DNA of 64,000 bases from Listeria weihenstephanensis. GTDB lineage: Bacteria; Bacillota; Bacilli; Lactobacillales; Listeriaceae. Positions within the stretch are counted from its first letter, which is position 1; every line of letters starts with the position of its first letter. The notes beneath the pieces were generated by a model. The model made no database searches. It worked only from the letters and a program-made list of their open reading frames with translations, and was not told the origin of the DNA. Location of the stretch: the NCBI RefSeq assembly GCF_003534205.1, contig NZ_CP011102.1:2926036-2990035 (forward strand), written 5' to 3'. A program made the translations under genes and the position numbers. This document shows, in pieces, positions 45,578-54,799 of the stretch.

Positions 45578-45657
45578 GTAAAACGGTTTACTGAACATTA
45601 TATTAACATTTTTAGCAAACGTTTACATTTAGATTTCAAAAAAGTAAAACGGTTTAC
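45578..45657. promoter_or_regulatory. Operator pair GTAAAACGGTTTAC upstream of nupC
   Basis: GTAAAACGGTTTAC occurs exactly at 45578-45591 and 45644-45657, with a third related GCAAACGTTTAC at 45615-45626. They are LacI-family/cre-type palindromes with a central CG. Two operators 66 bases apart, centre to centre, fit repression by DNA looping, most likely by the LacI-family protein encoded at 45729. A GATGAGAG hairpin lies at about 45679-45713. Confidence 0.75.
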
Positions 45658-45728
45658 CAGAAGTAAGTATATCATTAACGATGAGAGATGGGAAATGATT
45701 TCCCTCTCTCATCTGCATTTTTATTTGA

Positions 45729-46745
45729 TTACCGCCTCGCATCAAGCTTCTGCGTACTTTCACGGATAATAAGGTCTAGCGGCATTTTTTTATTGGCTAT
45801 TTTTTCAGTTGGGTTCTGGGTCGCTTTTAGTAAGTATTCCGCGGCCGTTTTACCGATATCATAGATCGGCTGGCGAATCGTTGTTAGTGCTGGCGCCATG
45901 TATTCCGCGAGCTCGATATCGTCAAAGCCTACGATGGAGAGGTCATTTGGGATGTGAATGCCAAGTTCTAGTGCTGCACGATAAGCGCCAACTGCCATCT
46001 GATCGTTGGTTACAAATAGCGCCGTAATCTCTGTTGTCGTTAACAATTGCTTAGCGGCGAAATAGCCACCCGCCATCGTTTGATCACCCTCTGAAATCCA
46101 AGCGGACTCGCCCGGCACCTGATGCTTCTCTAGACAAGCAAGATAACCCTGCAATCGTTCTTCTACCGAATAAAAAGAGTCATCGGATGTGATGATTCCA
46201 ATTTGTGTGTGCCCTAGCGAAATCAAATATTCCGTCGCCATGTATCCGCCTTCATAATCATCAATAAAAATATTGCCTTCCTCACGATGATGCCGTTTAC
46301 AATCGAGTAAAATATACGGTTTATGACGAATTTCTAATTGCTCAAACACGTTCGACGCTAAAATATTCGGACTCGCGATAATCAGACCATCCACCGCCCG
46401 ATGCAAAAGTTCCTCAACATATAGATCCTCGCGTGCACTATCCTGCGAAGAATTGCACAGTAAAATCATATAATCATGCGCATTCAGGTAATCCTCCGCG
46501 CCTTTGACCATCTGCGAAAAAAATGGGTCTGTTACTTCCGGTACAATCATACCAATCGTATTCGTCCGATTCGTCACCATATTTTTCGCAAAAAAGTTCG
46601 GTTTATAGGCTAAATCTTTTGCGGTTTGAAACACTTTATTACGCGTTGCTTCGCTAAAACGACTTCCTTTACCGTTTAGGATCTGGGAAATAGTCGTAAT
46701 CGAAACACCCGTTTTTTCTGCAATATCTCGAATTGTTGCACCCAA
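45729..46745 (-). CDS. LacI-family regulator of nucleoside catabolism
   Basis: A 338-residue repressor: HTH ATIRDIAEKTGVSITTISQILNGKGSRFSEATRNKV and hinge, then a sugar-binding sensor domain (NTIGMIVPEVTDPFFSQMVKGAEDYL ... FVTNDQMAVGAYRAALELGIHIP ... VGFDDIELAEYMAPALTTIRQP). It lies between deoC and nupC on the same strand. By position it resembles CytR- or RbsR-like regulators and probably binds the GTAAAACGGTTTAC pair 72 bases downstream of it. The cluster thus has two regulators, with deoR. Confidence 0.93.
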   Translation of the reverse strand: MGATIRDIAEKTGVSITTISQILNGKGSRFSEATRNKVFQTAKDLAYKPNFFAKNMVTNRTNTIGMIVPEVTDPFFSQMVKGAEDYLNAHDYMILLCNSSQDSAREDLYVEELLHRAVDGLIIASPNILASNVFEQLEIRHKPYILLDCKRHHREEGNIFIDDYEGGYMATEYLISLGHTQIGIITSDDSFYSVEERLQGYLACLEKHQVPGESAWISEGDQTMAGGYFAAKQLLTTTEITALFVTNDQMAVGAYRAALELGIHIPNDLSIVGFDDIELAEYMAPALTTIRQPIYDIGKTAAEYLLKATQNPTEKIANKKMPLDLIIRESTQKLDARR

Positions 46746-46811
46746 TGTGGCTCACCTCTTTTCACAGGAAAAATTACTTCTCCTCCATCATGCCACATTT
46801 CGGTGCTTTTG

Positions 46812-47486
46812 TTAATAGTTATCTTTTGGATTTGCGTCATTTCCTGAAACAATCGACACGCCAGCGCTTGCTCCGATACGAGTCGCGCCCGCTTCAATCA
46901 TTTTATCCACGTCTTCTTTTGTGCGGATTCCACCTGATGCTTTCACGCCGATGTCTGGTCCAACTGTTTTGCGCATTAACGCGATATCTTCAGCTGTTGC
47001 GCCACCTGTTGAAAATCCTGTCGATGTTTTGACGAAATCAGTTCCTGCAGCTACCGCTAAACGGCATGCGCGCTCTTTTTCTTCGTCAGTTAATAGACAC
47101 GTTTCGATGATGACTTTGACTAGTGCTTTGCCTTTCGCTGCATCGACAACTGCTTTAATATCAGACTCAACTAATGCGTCGTTTTTGTCTTTTAGGGCAC
47201 CAATATTGATGACCATGTCGACTTCTGTCGCGCCTTTTTGGATAGCGTCTGCTGCTTCGAATGCCTTGGTAACGCTTGTGTTAGCACCAAGTGGGAAGCC
47301 GATAACCGTACATACATCCACGCCTGTTCCAGCTAATTGTTCATGTGCTAGTTCGATCCAAGTTGGGTTCACACATACCGATGCAAAATTATATTGTTTC
47401 GCTTCTGCCGTTAGTTTTAGAATCATTTCCTTCGTTGTTTCTGGTTTTAAAGCTGTGTGGTCGATCATTTTGGCGATATTCGTCAT
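46812..47486 (-). CDS. deoC: Deoxyribose-phosphate aldolase
   Basis: A 224-residue class I aldolase cleaving 2-deoxyribose-5-phosphate to acetaldehyde and glyceraldehyde-3-phosphate. It has [47 protein letters not shown] with the Schiff-base region, and the catalytic Lys in [14 protein letters not shown]. The start follows GAGGAG; an upstream ATG adds a basic leader foreign to the family. Behind a DeoR-type operator. Confidence 0.97.
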   Translation of the reverse strand: MTNIAKMIDHTALKPETTKEMILKLTAEAKQYNFASVCVNPTWIELAHEQLAGTGVDVCTVIGFPLGANTSVTKAFEAADAIQKGATEVDMVINIGALKDKNDALVESDIKAVVDAAKGKALVKVIIETCLLTDEEKERACRLAVAAGTDFVKTSTGFSTGGATAEDIALMRKTVGPDIGVKASGGIRTKEDVDKMIEAGATRIGASAGVSIVSGNDANPKDNY

Positions 47487-47530
47487 GATTAATCTCCTCG
47501 CTTTTCTATTATTTGTCTTCATCATAATAC

Positions 47531-47573
47531 ATTGTTGAACATTTGTAAAGTTATATCTGAAATTATGTTCAAT
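47531..47573. promoter_or_regulatory. DeoR operator upstream of deoC
   Basis: TCTGAAATTATGTTCAAT (47556-47573; ATTGAACATAATTTCAGA on the minus strand) closely matches the B. subtilis DeoR operator ATTGAACAAAATTTCAAT. A second half-site, TTGAACATTTG, begins at 47535. Both lie between deoR and deoC, so they probably control deoC. Confidence 0.78.
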
Positions 47574-47591
47574 CAGATTGATAAACTTTTT

Positions 47592-48527
47592 CTACTGTAC
47601 TAATTCTTTCGCCGTGAATTGATCAGTGATAAGCACATTTGCGTATTCGCCCTCAAGTGCGCCGTGAATCGCGGCCACTTTTCTCGCCCCACCTGCAATC
47701 AGGATAGAGCGTTCTTTCTTTTTCAAAGACTCGAGCTCGATACCAATTGTTCGAGCATCGATTTCCGCGCTGCAAATATTCCCGTCTTTATCGTAAAAAC
47801 GCGAACAAATATCTCCAACACCAATCGTTTTTAGCAGTTTTTTCTCAGCTTCATTGAAATAACCAAGTCGGAAAAGAAGTGCTTCATCGCGGACTGTTCC
47901 TACTGTAAAAACGGTAATATTCGCTTGTTTTCCCATCTCAATGATATGGTGAATATGCCGGTCTTGTTCCACCATTTCTTTGACAGTCGCGTTGTCGAAA
48001 ATAACAGGAAGCGGTAAGTGGCGCGGCATCGTTTGGAAATTTTCTGCAAATAGGGAAATCGTTTCGGATGCGTAGGTGTTGACGTTAGAATGGCTGATCC
48101 CGCCTTTTAATTGAATAACCTCAACGCCGCGCACGTCTTGTGGACGGATTTTTTTCGCGACTTCGTACATCGTTGTTCCCCAGCTAACGCCCAGAATATC
48201 GCCATTTTTGACGGTTTCTTCTAGGTATTCAGCGCCCTTTTTACTGAGAAAATTGGTGATTGTCGTGTATTCAGTAGTCGGGGAAAATACGACATGCGCT
48301 TCTTTCAAGTTATACTTTTCCTTGAGTGTAGCTTCCAGTTCGTCCAAATCAGCGAATGGATCGGTAACTTTAATCTCAACGTAACCACTTTCTTTGGCAA
48401 ATTGCAAAAGTCGCGATACGGTTGGGCGCGAAATGCCAAGTTGACTGGCGATTTCTTGTTGGCTGTAATCGGATTGGTAGTAAAGCCGGGCTACTTCAAT
48501 GCTTAGCTGCTGTTTTTGTTTATCCAT
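47592..48527 (-). CDS. deoR: DeoR, SorC-family sugar-responsive regulator
   Basis: A 311-residue regulator like B. subtilis DeoR: HTH QLSIEVARLYYQSDYSQQEIASQLGISRPTVSRLLQ, then the SorC-type sugar-phosphate-binding domain (NGDILGVSWGTTMYEVAKKI, GVGDICSRFYDKDGNI, SILIAGGARKVAAIHGAL). The inducer is expected to be deoxyribose-5-phosphate. It lies 105 bases upstream of deoC on the same strand. Length agrees with the 313-residue B. subtilis protein. Confidence 0.93.
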   Translation of the reverse strand: MDKQKQQLSIEVARLYYQSDYSQQEIASQLGISRPTVSRLLQFAKESGYVEIKVTDPFADLDELEATLKEKYNLKEAHVVFSPTTEYTTITNFLSKKGAEYLEETVKNGDILGVSWGTTMYEVAKKIRPQDVRGVEVIQLKGGISHSNVNTYASETISLFAENFQTMPRHLPLPVIFDNATVKEMVEQDRHIHHIIEMGKQANITVFTVGTVRDEALLFRLGYFNEAEKKLLKTIGVGDICSRFYDKDGNICSAEIDARTIGIELESLKKKERSILIAGGARKVAAIHGALEGEYANVLITDQFTAKELVQ

Positions 48528-48838
48528 TGGGTTTCCTCATTTCTAAAAATTAGAACTATGTATGTGACTCGGTCTGCAAATTTCAGTGCGTTATGTCTCC
48601 CTTCATTATATCAGTTAATGCATCCAAGCCAAAGTATTCCATACAATAAGCTAATTTTCATGAAATATCCTGTATATTATTTGTTAGCAAAATAGACTGA
48701 CTTGCGATACATTTTCTAACATTTATGCAAAATGGACCATCAAAACTTAATATTTTCTTTCTGTTTTCTACAGTCCCTCTTTAATTTTTTACCATAGACT
48801 AGAGCATGTAACAGAAACTTAAAATAGGAGATGAAAAC
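48528..48838. other. Gap between deoR and the beta-lactamase gene
   Basis: 311 bases, AT-rich, holding the divergent promoters of deoR and the beta-lactamase. I see no repeat, operator palindrome or small gene that I can support. Confidence 0.6.
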
Positions 48839-49756
48839 ATGCGTGTAAGAAAAATATTGTTAAGTTTTACAGTCATATTTGCAGTAGCGGGGTTGGTCGC
48901 GTGTAGTGCGCCAGATAAAGATGTGGCAGCTACTAAGAAAGAAACGAAGCACGAAACGGATAGCGCACAAGTGAAAACCGCGCTCGAAAAACTGGAAAAA
49001 AAGTATGGGGCAACGTTGGGTATTTACGGTATGGATGGGACTGGCAAACAGATCATTGGTTTTAATGAACAAGAACGATTTGCCTACACCTCTACTTTTA
49101 AAGCAATCGCTGGCGGGATTTTACTTAAAAATTTGACAGATGAACAACTGAATAAGCGGATTACTTTTTCAAAAGAGGATTTAGTCGATTATTCACCAAT
49201 CACGGAAAAGCATGTGGCGAGTGGCATGACGATGAAGGAAATTATTAACGCGGCGATGGATTACAGTGATAATACGGCCGGGAATCTGATGCTTCACCAG
49301 CTTGGCGGACCTACAGGCTTTGAAAAGGAACTCGTGAAAATTGGTGATAAGACCATGAAACCTGTTCGTTATGAGACTGAACTAAATACGGCTGTGCCTG
49401 GTGATATACGTGATACGACGACTCCGGAAGCGATGGCGAAGAGTCTGGCCTACCTCGTAACCGAGGGGAATCTGCCGGCTGATAGACTGGCTTATTTCAA
49501 GCAGACTTTGATTAATAATACGACTGGCGGTAAATTGATTCGTGCTGGGGTTCCGGATGGTTATGTTGTTGGCGATAAGACTGGCGCTGGATCGTACGGA
49601 ACGCGGAATGATATCGCGGTGATTTATCCTAAGGACAAAGATGATAAACCGCTCGTGTGGGTGATTTATTCTAAGAAAACTGGCAAGGATGATGAATATA
49701 ACGATCAATTGATAGCAGATGCAGCGAAGGTACTTAGCGATTATTACGCTCTATAG
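48839..49756 (+). CDS. Class A beta-lactamase, lipoprotein form
   Basis: A 305-residue serine beta-lactamase. All active-site motifs are present: Ser85-x-x-Lys (STFK), Ser143-Asp-Asn, Glu179 in RYETELN, and Lys247-Thr-Gly followed by A-G. The N-terminus has a lipobox (AGLVAC, Cys about 22), so it is membrane-anchored like penicillinases of other Gram-positives. Ile replaces the usual Val/Ser region near the omega loop in no key place. No BlaR1/BlaI sensors flank it, implying constitutive or otherwise controlled expression. AGGAGATG precedes the start. Whether it hydrolyses penicillins in vivo is unknown. Confidence 0.95.
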   Translation: MRVRKILLSFTVIFAVAGLVACSAPDKDVAATKKETKHETDSAQVKTALEKLEKKYGATLGIYGMDGTGKQIIGFNEQERFAYTSTFKAIAGGILLKNLTDEQLNKRITFSKEDLVDYSPITEKHVASGMTMKEIINAAMDYSDNTAGNLMLHQLGGPTGFEKELVKIGDKTMKPVRYETELNTAVPGDIRDTTTPEAMAKSLAYLVTEGNLPADRLAYFKQTLINNTTGGKLIRAGVPDGYVVGDKTGAGSYGTRNDIAVIYPKDKDDKPLVWVIYSKKTGKDDEYNDQLIADAAKVLSDYYAL

Positions 49757-49757
49757 C

Positions 49758-49804
49758 AAAAAGGTGAACAGAAATCTACAACTTGATTTCTGTTCACCTT
49801 TTTA
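49758..49804. terminator. Bidirectional terminator bla/MFS
   Basis: Stem AAAAAGGTGAACAGAAATC paired with GATTTCTGTTCACCTTTTT, between convergent genes; the MFS stop touches it. Confidence 0.95.
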
Positions 49805-51016
49805 TTGCGCGCTGACTTGTTTTGCTTTATATAGAACAAGTATTGCCGCAGCGAGTAGGATAACGCCCATCACGGCTGGCGCTGCGTGTCCGAGTGATAC
49901 GTAGATAGCGCCTCCGAGTATCGGACCGATGATTCTGGCTAGTGATTGGATGGACTGGCTGCCACCTTGAATCCGGCCTTGTTCGCTCGCATCGACTGAT
50001 TTGGATAGCATGCCGTTGAATGATGGTCCGAATACCGAATCACCGAAGCCAAATACGAAAAATCCAATGATGAAAAGTGGCACAGATGCAGCGAATGTCG
50101 ACGTGGCGATGAATGCGTATCCGATGAGTTCGGCGCCCATTCCTAGCATAGCGATGTGCTTGTCGCTAAGCTTTTTCAAGAGTTGGGGCATGATGAAGGC
50201 CTGTGAAATGATGTCTTGGAAGCCCATGATGGAAAATACGAGTCCGATGAGCGCTGGTTTCCAGTTAAACGTGTCGATGGTGAATTGGGACATGATGGCT
50301 TGTAGTGATCCGCTTGGTACCCACAGTAGGAACGCCGCGATAAGCAGTCGGTTTAAGTTTTTGATGGATAATATGTTGAAAAGTTGCAAAAATGGATTCA
50401 GTCGCGCTGGTGTGATTTTTTCGAGTCTATTTTTTGCGTGGAGACTTTCTGGCATGAAGAAGAATCCGTAAATCATGTTCAGTAGTGCGATAACCGCGCC
50501 GAAATAAAGTGGGGCGGTGTAGCCGAAACTGGTTGCGAGTAGCCCGCCGATTGTTGGACCCATGATGGAACCAGCGCCTGCCATTGCGCTTACCCAGCCG
50601 AAGTATTTCGTGCGCTGTTCGGGAGGCGTGATATCGGCAAAATAGGCGAAAATGGTGCTGATGCTACCGCCTGTTATGCCTTCGATGATGCGTCCTGCGA
50701 ATAGTACCCATAGCGCTCCGCCGATTCCGAAAACGAAGAATCCGATAGCGGCACCGAGCAAACTGACAATGAGTATGGGGCGGCGTCCGTATCTGTCACT
50801 TAGAGCTCCGAGCACCGGTGCAGAAAAGAACATGCAGACGGCGTACACGGACATGAGTAAGGTCACGACCATTGCTTGATCTCCGGGATGCGTTATATAA
50901 GGCTGTACTAAGAACGGGATGACTGGTGTGATGATGCTGAATCCGATTCCGATTAGAAATACAGAGATAAGGCCGAATACTAAAGCGTGCTTGTTGTTTG
51001 ATTTGATTTCTGACAT
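49802..51016 (-). CDS. MFS efflux transporter (TetA-like)
   Basis: A 404-residue twelve-helix drug:H+ antiporter. It has the motif A loop LGALSDRYGRRPIL, motif C-like AGAGSIMGPTIGGLLA at helix 5 (antiporter signature), and overall resemblance to class TetA(A/B/C)-like pumps. Substrate unknown; tetracycline-specific residues cannot be confirmed by eye. AAGGAG precedes the ATG. Its promoter carries the same spacer as that of the adjacent marR gene, so the MarR protein probably represses both. Confidence 0.9.
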   Translation of the reverse strand: MSEIKSNNKHALVFGLISVFLIGIGFSIITPVIPFLVQPYITHPGDQAMVVTLLMSVYAVCMFFSAPVLGALSDRYGRRPILIVSLLGAAIGFFVFGIGGALWVLFAGRIIEGITGGSISTIFAYFADITPPEQRTKYFGWVSAMAGAGSIMGPTIGGLLATSFGYTAPLYFGAVIALLNMIYGFFFMPESLHAKNRLEKITPARLNPFLQLFNILSIKNLNRLLIAAFLLWVPSGSLQAIMSQFTIDTFNWKPALIGLVFSIMGFQDIISQAFIMPQLLKKLSDKHIAMLGMGAELIGYAFIATSTFAASVPLFIIGFFVFGFGDSVFGPSFNGMLSKSVDASEQGRIQGGSQSIQSLARIIGPILGGAIYVSLGHAAPAVMGVILLAAAILVLYKAKQVSAQ

Positions 51017-51057
51017 TTATTTCTCTCCTTAAGAGGCGTTATTTTGTTTCTAGGTAA

Positions 51058-51086
51058 ACAATAACTTATTTTTGTTTCCTTGTCAA
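51058..51086 (-). promoter_or_regulatory. Promoter with putative MarR operator, MFS gene
   Basis: Minus strand: -35 TTGACA, 17-base spacer AGGAAACAAAAATAAGT, -10 TATTGT. The spacer is nearly the same as in the marR promoter. Confidence 0.75.
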
Positions 51087-51102
51087 CAAATTATTTTAAA
51101 AA

Positions 51103-51146
51103 ATAAAAAAAACAGCCTCGACTCTGAATATAGAGTTAAGCTGTTT
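51103..51146 (-). terminator. Terminator of marR
   Basis: AAACAGC..ACTCT/AGAGT..GCTGTTTTTTTT on the minus strand, just after the marR stop. Confidence 0.88.
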
Positions 51147-51152
51147 CGCGTT

Positions 51153-51623
51153 TTAGGATTTATCATCTGCATTCTGTTTTTGGATTTCCGTATCTAAGTG
51201 ATTACTGTAGTTTTTTAGGAATTTTAGCGTGGCGTTGAATTGTTCCTCCGTCACTTGCTCGAAAACGGCCTTATCACGGTCTCGGAACTCTTTATGCAAC
51301 GTTTCGTGGATATCGAAAACTTCTTGTCCTTTTGCGGTCAGGCGAAAATAGATTTCTTTCTTGTTATCTGCTTTTTGATAGCTTTCGATGAGGTCTTTTT
51401 CCATGAGTTTTTTCGTTAATTTACTGATGGCGCCTCGAGTCATGTAAAAGGCTTCCGCGAGTTTTGTCACGTTTGGCTCCGTCATTTTTCCGATATATTC
51501 GACGCCGTGGACTTCGGATGATTTGTATCCCTTCAGGCTCACTTCCATCTTTGACTTGTTCAGCGAGGCCATTTTGTTAAATACTTCCCTGACGCCTGAC
51601 ATGATTTCTTCTTCCTTGTTCAT
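51153..51623 (-). CDS. MarR-family regulator of the MFS pump
   Basis: A 156-residue winged-helix repressor: VTKLAEAFYMTRGAISKLTKKLMEKDLIESYQKADNKKEIYFRLTAKG. AGGAGG precedes the ATG. It lies upstream of the MFS gene, same strand, but with a terminator and separate promoter between. Shared promoter spacers suggest it represses itself and the pump and is relieved by a pump substrate. Confidence 0.92.
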   Translation of the reverse strand: MNKEEEIMSGVREVFNKMASLNKSKMEVSLKGYKSSEVHGVEYIGKMTEPNVTKLAEAFYMTRGAISKLTKKLMEKDLIESYQKADNKKEIYFRLTAKGQEVFDIHETLHKEFRDRDKAVFEQVTEEQFNATLKFLKNYSNHLDTEIQKQNADDKS

Positions 51624-51659
51624 GAATTGCCCTCCTGCCTAATTCGTGCGTTCAGGACA

Positions 51660-51688
51660 ATTATAGCTTGTTTTTGTTTCTTTTTCAA
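51660..51688 (-). promoter_or_regulatory. Promoter with putative MarR operator, marR gene
   Basis: Minus strand: -35 TTGAAA, 17-base spacer AAGAAACAAAAACAAGC, -10 TATAAT. Compare the MFS promoter spacer AGGAAACAAAAATAAGT. Confidence 0.78.
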
Positions 51689-51697
51689 CAATAAAAT

Positions 51698-52507
51698 TCA
51701 GAACGCTGTTGGGTTGGAAGGTGTCGCAACCCACGCTTCTATTGGTGGCACAACGACCGGTGGAACGGTTACATCACCGGATATCCGTTTCAAGAATTGG
51801 CGAGTTCGTTCTTGTTTTGGTGCTCCAAATAATTCTGCCGGGCTTCCTTCTTCTACCACAACGCCGTCTGCCATGAACAGGACATGATCGGAGACTTCCT
51901 TCGCGAATTGCATCTCGTGCGTGACGACAACCATGGTCATGCCTTCTTCCGCGATGGATTTTATCACGGCCAAAACTTCACCGACGAGCTCTGGATCGAG
52001 TGCCGAGGTCGGTTCATCGAATAGAATAACTTCGGGATTTAGGACGAGCGCTCGCGCAATACCGACGCGTTGTTGCTGTCCACCTGAAAGCTGGCTTGGG
52101 TAAAAATCGAGTTTGTCGCCGAGCCCGACTTTTGCGAGGATGGCTTCACTGCGCTCGCGAGCTTCTGCTTTTTTGACTTTTTGGGCGATAATCAGTCCTT
52201 CCATCACGTTTTGAATCACGGTTTTATGCGCGAATAGATTGTAATGTTGGAATACCATCGCGGTTTGTTTGCGCAAAGCTATGATATCTTTTTTCGTCGC
52301 TTTTTCGGTAGCTACCGTCACGTCGCCGATTTCGATTAAGCCACCATTTGGTTTTTCTAAGTAATTGAGGCAGCGCAAGAGCGTCGTTTTTCCAGAGCCG
52401 CTGGGGCCTAGAATCGTGATTACCTCGCCTTTGTTGATTGTTAAATCGATGCCTTTTAGCACCTCTTGTTCGCCGAATTGCTTTTTAATTCCTTGTAAGC
52501 GTATCAT
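51698..52507 (-). CDS. Amino-acid ABC transporter ATPase (TcyN-like)
   Basis: A 269-residue polar-amino-acid ABC ATPase. Walker [11 protein letters not shown], signature LSGGQQQR, Walker [12 protein letters not shown] and H-loop VVTHEM are intact. By operon context it matches the cystine/S-compound importer TcyJKLMN of B. subtilis. It carries an unusual Pro/Val-rich C-terminal tail (about 243-269, [19 protein letters not shown]), longer than normal for the family. It overlaps the preceding permease gene by 4 bases. Last gene of the operon. Confidence 0.92.
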   Translation of the reverse strand: MIRLQGIKKQFGEQEVLKGIDLTINKGEVITILGPSGSGKTTLLRCLNYLEKPNGGLIEIGDVTVATEKATKKDIIALRKQTAMVFQHYNLFAHKTVIQNVMEGLIIAQKVKKAEARERSEAILAKVGLGDKLDFYPSQLSGGQQQRVGIARALVLNPEVILFDEPTSALDPELVGEVLAVIKSIAEEGMTMVVVTHEMQFAKEVSDHVLFMADGVVVEEGSPAELFGAPKQERTRQFLKRISGDVTVPPVVVPPIEAWVATPSNPTAF

Positions 52508-53214
52508 CCAATCCCTCCCTGGTTATAGGCCGTGGCTCTGCGGTCGATGCGTGACGCGATTAGTTCGATGACGATTGTGACGCCCCAGTATAGCAGTCCT
52601 GCCGCGATGAATGCCTCGAGAAACTTGAGGTTGCTTGAGGCCACAATCTGCGCAGTTCCCGTGATTTCTTTGACGGAGACTAGGAAAGCGATAGACGATG
52701 CTTGCAAAAAGCCAACCGTGACATTCGTCAAATTCGGAATCGACTGCGCGAGTGCTTGCGGTAAAATAATGCGCGTCATCACTTGGAATTTGGTCATCCC
52801 GACCGAGTAACCCGCCTCGATTTGGCCACTAGGAACGGCGACAATGCCAGAACGGATAATCTCGGAAAGATACGCCCCGGCGCTAAGCGATAACGCGATA
52901 AGTACAAAAATCGTGATTGGTACGCCGTTGATGTTAAACGACCAGTCGTAACGTTTTGCCAGACTATCAAGCAAAAGCGGCAAACCGAAATAAATCAACA
53001 TAATATGCATCACGATTGGCGTTCCGCGGACAAAGGATACATAGCCATTCGCCACATGATAGACGCCCTTGACGCGATAAATACGTGCTAGCGCGACGCC
53101 AAGTCCAATCAAAAAACCAACAATCAGGGGTACAAATGTAAGCATTAAGGTAAGCGGGAGCGCCGTTAAAATTTCTTTAAAAGCCTCCCAAATAAACGGA
53201 TAATCGAGTTGCAT
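52504..53214 (-). CDS. Amino-acid ABC permease (TcyM-like)
   Basis: A 236-residue inner-membrane permease of the HisMQ type with five or so helices; the ATPase-contact loop reads [23 protein letters not shown] and the N-terminus holds [24 protein letters not shown]. It pairs with the 53235 permease to form the channel. Overlaps the ATPase gene by ATGA. Confidence 0.93.
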   Translation of the reverse strand: MQLDYPFIWEAFKEILTALPLTLMLTFVPLIVGFLIGLGVALARIYRVKGVYHVANGYVSFVRGTPIVMHIMLIYFGLPLLLDSLAKRYDWSFNINGVPITIFVLIALSLSAGAYLSEIIRSGIVAVPSGQIEAGYSVGMTKFQVMTRIILPQALAQSIPNLTNVTVGFLQASSIAFLVSVKEITGTAQIVASSNLKFLEAFIAAGLLYWGVTIVIELIASRIDRRATAYNQGGIG

Positions 53215-53234
53215 CGTTTGGTTCGCCTCCTTTT

Positions 53235-53939
53235 TTAGTCTAAAACTACGACCGGTGCTTTATGCCGATTCGCGCGTTTTTCAAATACTTTTGCCGCTTG
53301 TTCTAGAATCAACACAACCGCGTAATAAATGATCGACATCGCGATGTAGACTTCCAGCGCGTGAGCCGTCGCCGCAATCAGCGCTTCCCCGCGCCCCATC
53401 ATGTCCATCAGCCCAATCGTGAACGCGAGCGACGTATCCTTCAGCGAACTAATCACCGAATTCGCGACATTCGGAAACGCAATACTCGCACTCTGCGGCA
53501 ACACAATCCGGAAAAAGCTCTGCATCGGACTCATACCAACCGACATCGCAGCTTCCGTTTGCCCATAATCCACGCCTTTGATCGCGCTTCGGAAAATCTC
53601 CGAGAAAATCGCCCCATCCCTGAGCGCGTAAGTCACAATCACGAAATACGCCGGCGCCATCCGCGAAATATCGACGCCAAACACGAGCAGTAACGCTGGC
53701 AATCCATAAAACACCAAGAACAACTGAATCAACATCGGTGTCCCGCGAATAAAGGAAAGAAATACAACTACCAACTGACTCAAAACCGGCACCCGAAACA
53801 ACCGAATCACCGCCAAAATCAGCCCCAAAACAAGCCCAATCACCGTCGCATAAAATAAAACCTGCAACGTTATCATCAAATATTCCAGCAATGTCGGAAT
53901 AAAATCAAAAATCAAATGCCAATCAAATACCTTCCCCAT
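53235..53939 (-). CDS. Amino-acid ABC permease (TcyL-like)
   Basis: A 234-residue HisMQ-type permease. The contact loop is EAAMSVGMSPMQSFFRIVLPQSASI; FIRGTPMLIQLFLVFYGLP and YALRDGAIFSEIFRSAI are conserved. The start MGKVFDWHLIFDFIPTLLEY matches TcyL-type proteins; an ATG two codons upstream is too close to the ribosome site. Twenty bases before the second permease. Confidence 0.93.
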   Translation of the reverse strand: MGKVFDWHLIFDFIPTLLEYLMITLQVLFYATVIGLVLGLILAVIRLFRVPVLSQLVVVFLSFIRGTPMLIQLFLVFYGLPALLLVFGVDISRMAPAYFVIVTYALRDGAIFSEIFRSAIKGVDYGQTEAAMSVGMSPMQSFFRIVLPQSASIAFPNVANSVISSLKDTSLAFTIGLMDMMGRGEALIAATAHALEVYIAMSIIYYAVVLILEQAAKVFEKRANRHKAPVVVLD

Positions 53940-53960
53940 TCGCATCCCACCCCTTATTCT

Positions 53961-54788
53961 TTAAAAATCAACCGAGTAATCTGCGCCCAACCATTTTTTA
54001 CTCAATTTACTCACAACGCCTTCTTCTTTTAATTCCTTAAGCGCCCCGTCTAAATCATCCGACAACTGCGATTCATCTTTACGTAGCAAGAAGAAAACCT
54101 TCGAATTCAGCACAGGTTCCCCAACCACTTTTTGCTGGGCATCTACCTGTTCGTTCAACAATTTCACAGCGAACGGAGTCGTAATTGTAGCATCTGCGCG
54201 CCCTGTTTTAATTTGATTGGTCGAATCATTATTCCCCGTTCCAGAGTACGCGATATTAATTTTATCCCCGTGCTCCTTATTATATTTCTCCAAATACACC
54301 GCCGAATTACTCGTCGCACTCACAATCGCCGTTTTCCCAGCCAGATCCGCGACCGACTTAATATCCGTATTATCCTTGTTCACCGCCACCTGCAGCGGAA
54401 AAACATTATATGGCTCCTTATTAAATAAAAACTTCTCCTTACGCTCATCGTTCACTTCCATTTGATGCGCCACGAAGTCGATTTTATTCGTTTGCAAACT
54501 CAGTAATAAATTCGAAAAATCCATCGTTTTAAACTCAAACTTGTACTGCGGCAACTTCTTATCCAGCGCCTTTACAAGTTCCACATCGTACCCCGTCAAA
54601 TTCCCCTTATCATCAATAAAGCAGATATTCGGAAATTGAGTCCCAGTCCCAACCACAATCGTCTTAACATCCTTACCATCTTTCGAAAGCGCATCACTCG
54701 ACGCCCCCGTATCCGTTCCAAGCCCACAACCCGTGAGTAAAGCACTACTCGCCACAACTAACAACGCACCAAAAATCCACTTTTTCAT
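53961..54788 (-). CDS. Amino-acid ABC substrate-binding lipoprotein (TcyJ/K-like)
   Basis: A 275-residue family-3 solute-binding protein. Lipobox SALLTGC (Cys about 21); the domain starts TIVVGTGTQFPNICFIDDKGNLTGYDVELVKAL and contains FVAHQMEVNDERKEKFLF and the Asp-rich GRADATITTPFAVKLL. The ligand pocket arginine/aspartate pattern of amino-acid binders is only partly clear. By context it binds cystine or an S-substituted cysteine. Confidence 0.92.
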   Translation of the reverse strand: MKKWIFGALLVVASSALLTGCGLGTDTGASSDALSKDGKDVKTIVVGTGTQFPNICFIDDKGNLTGYDVELVKALDKKLPQYKFEFKTMDFSNLLLSLQTNKIDFVAHQMEVNDERKEKFLFNKEPYNVFPLQVAVNKDNTDIKSVADLAGKTAIVSATSNSAVYLEKYNKEHGDKINIAYSGTGNNDSTNQIKTGRADATITTPFAVKLLNEQVDAQQKVVGEPVLNSKVFFLLRKDESQLSDDLDGALKELKEEGVVSKLSKKWLGADYSVDF

Positions 54789-54799
54789 CCAATCTCCCC

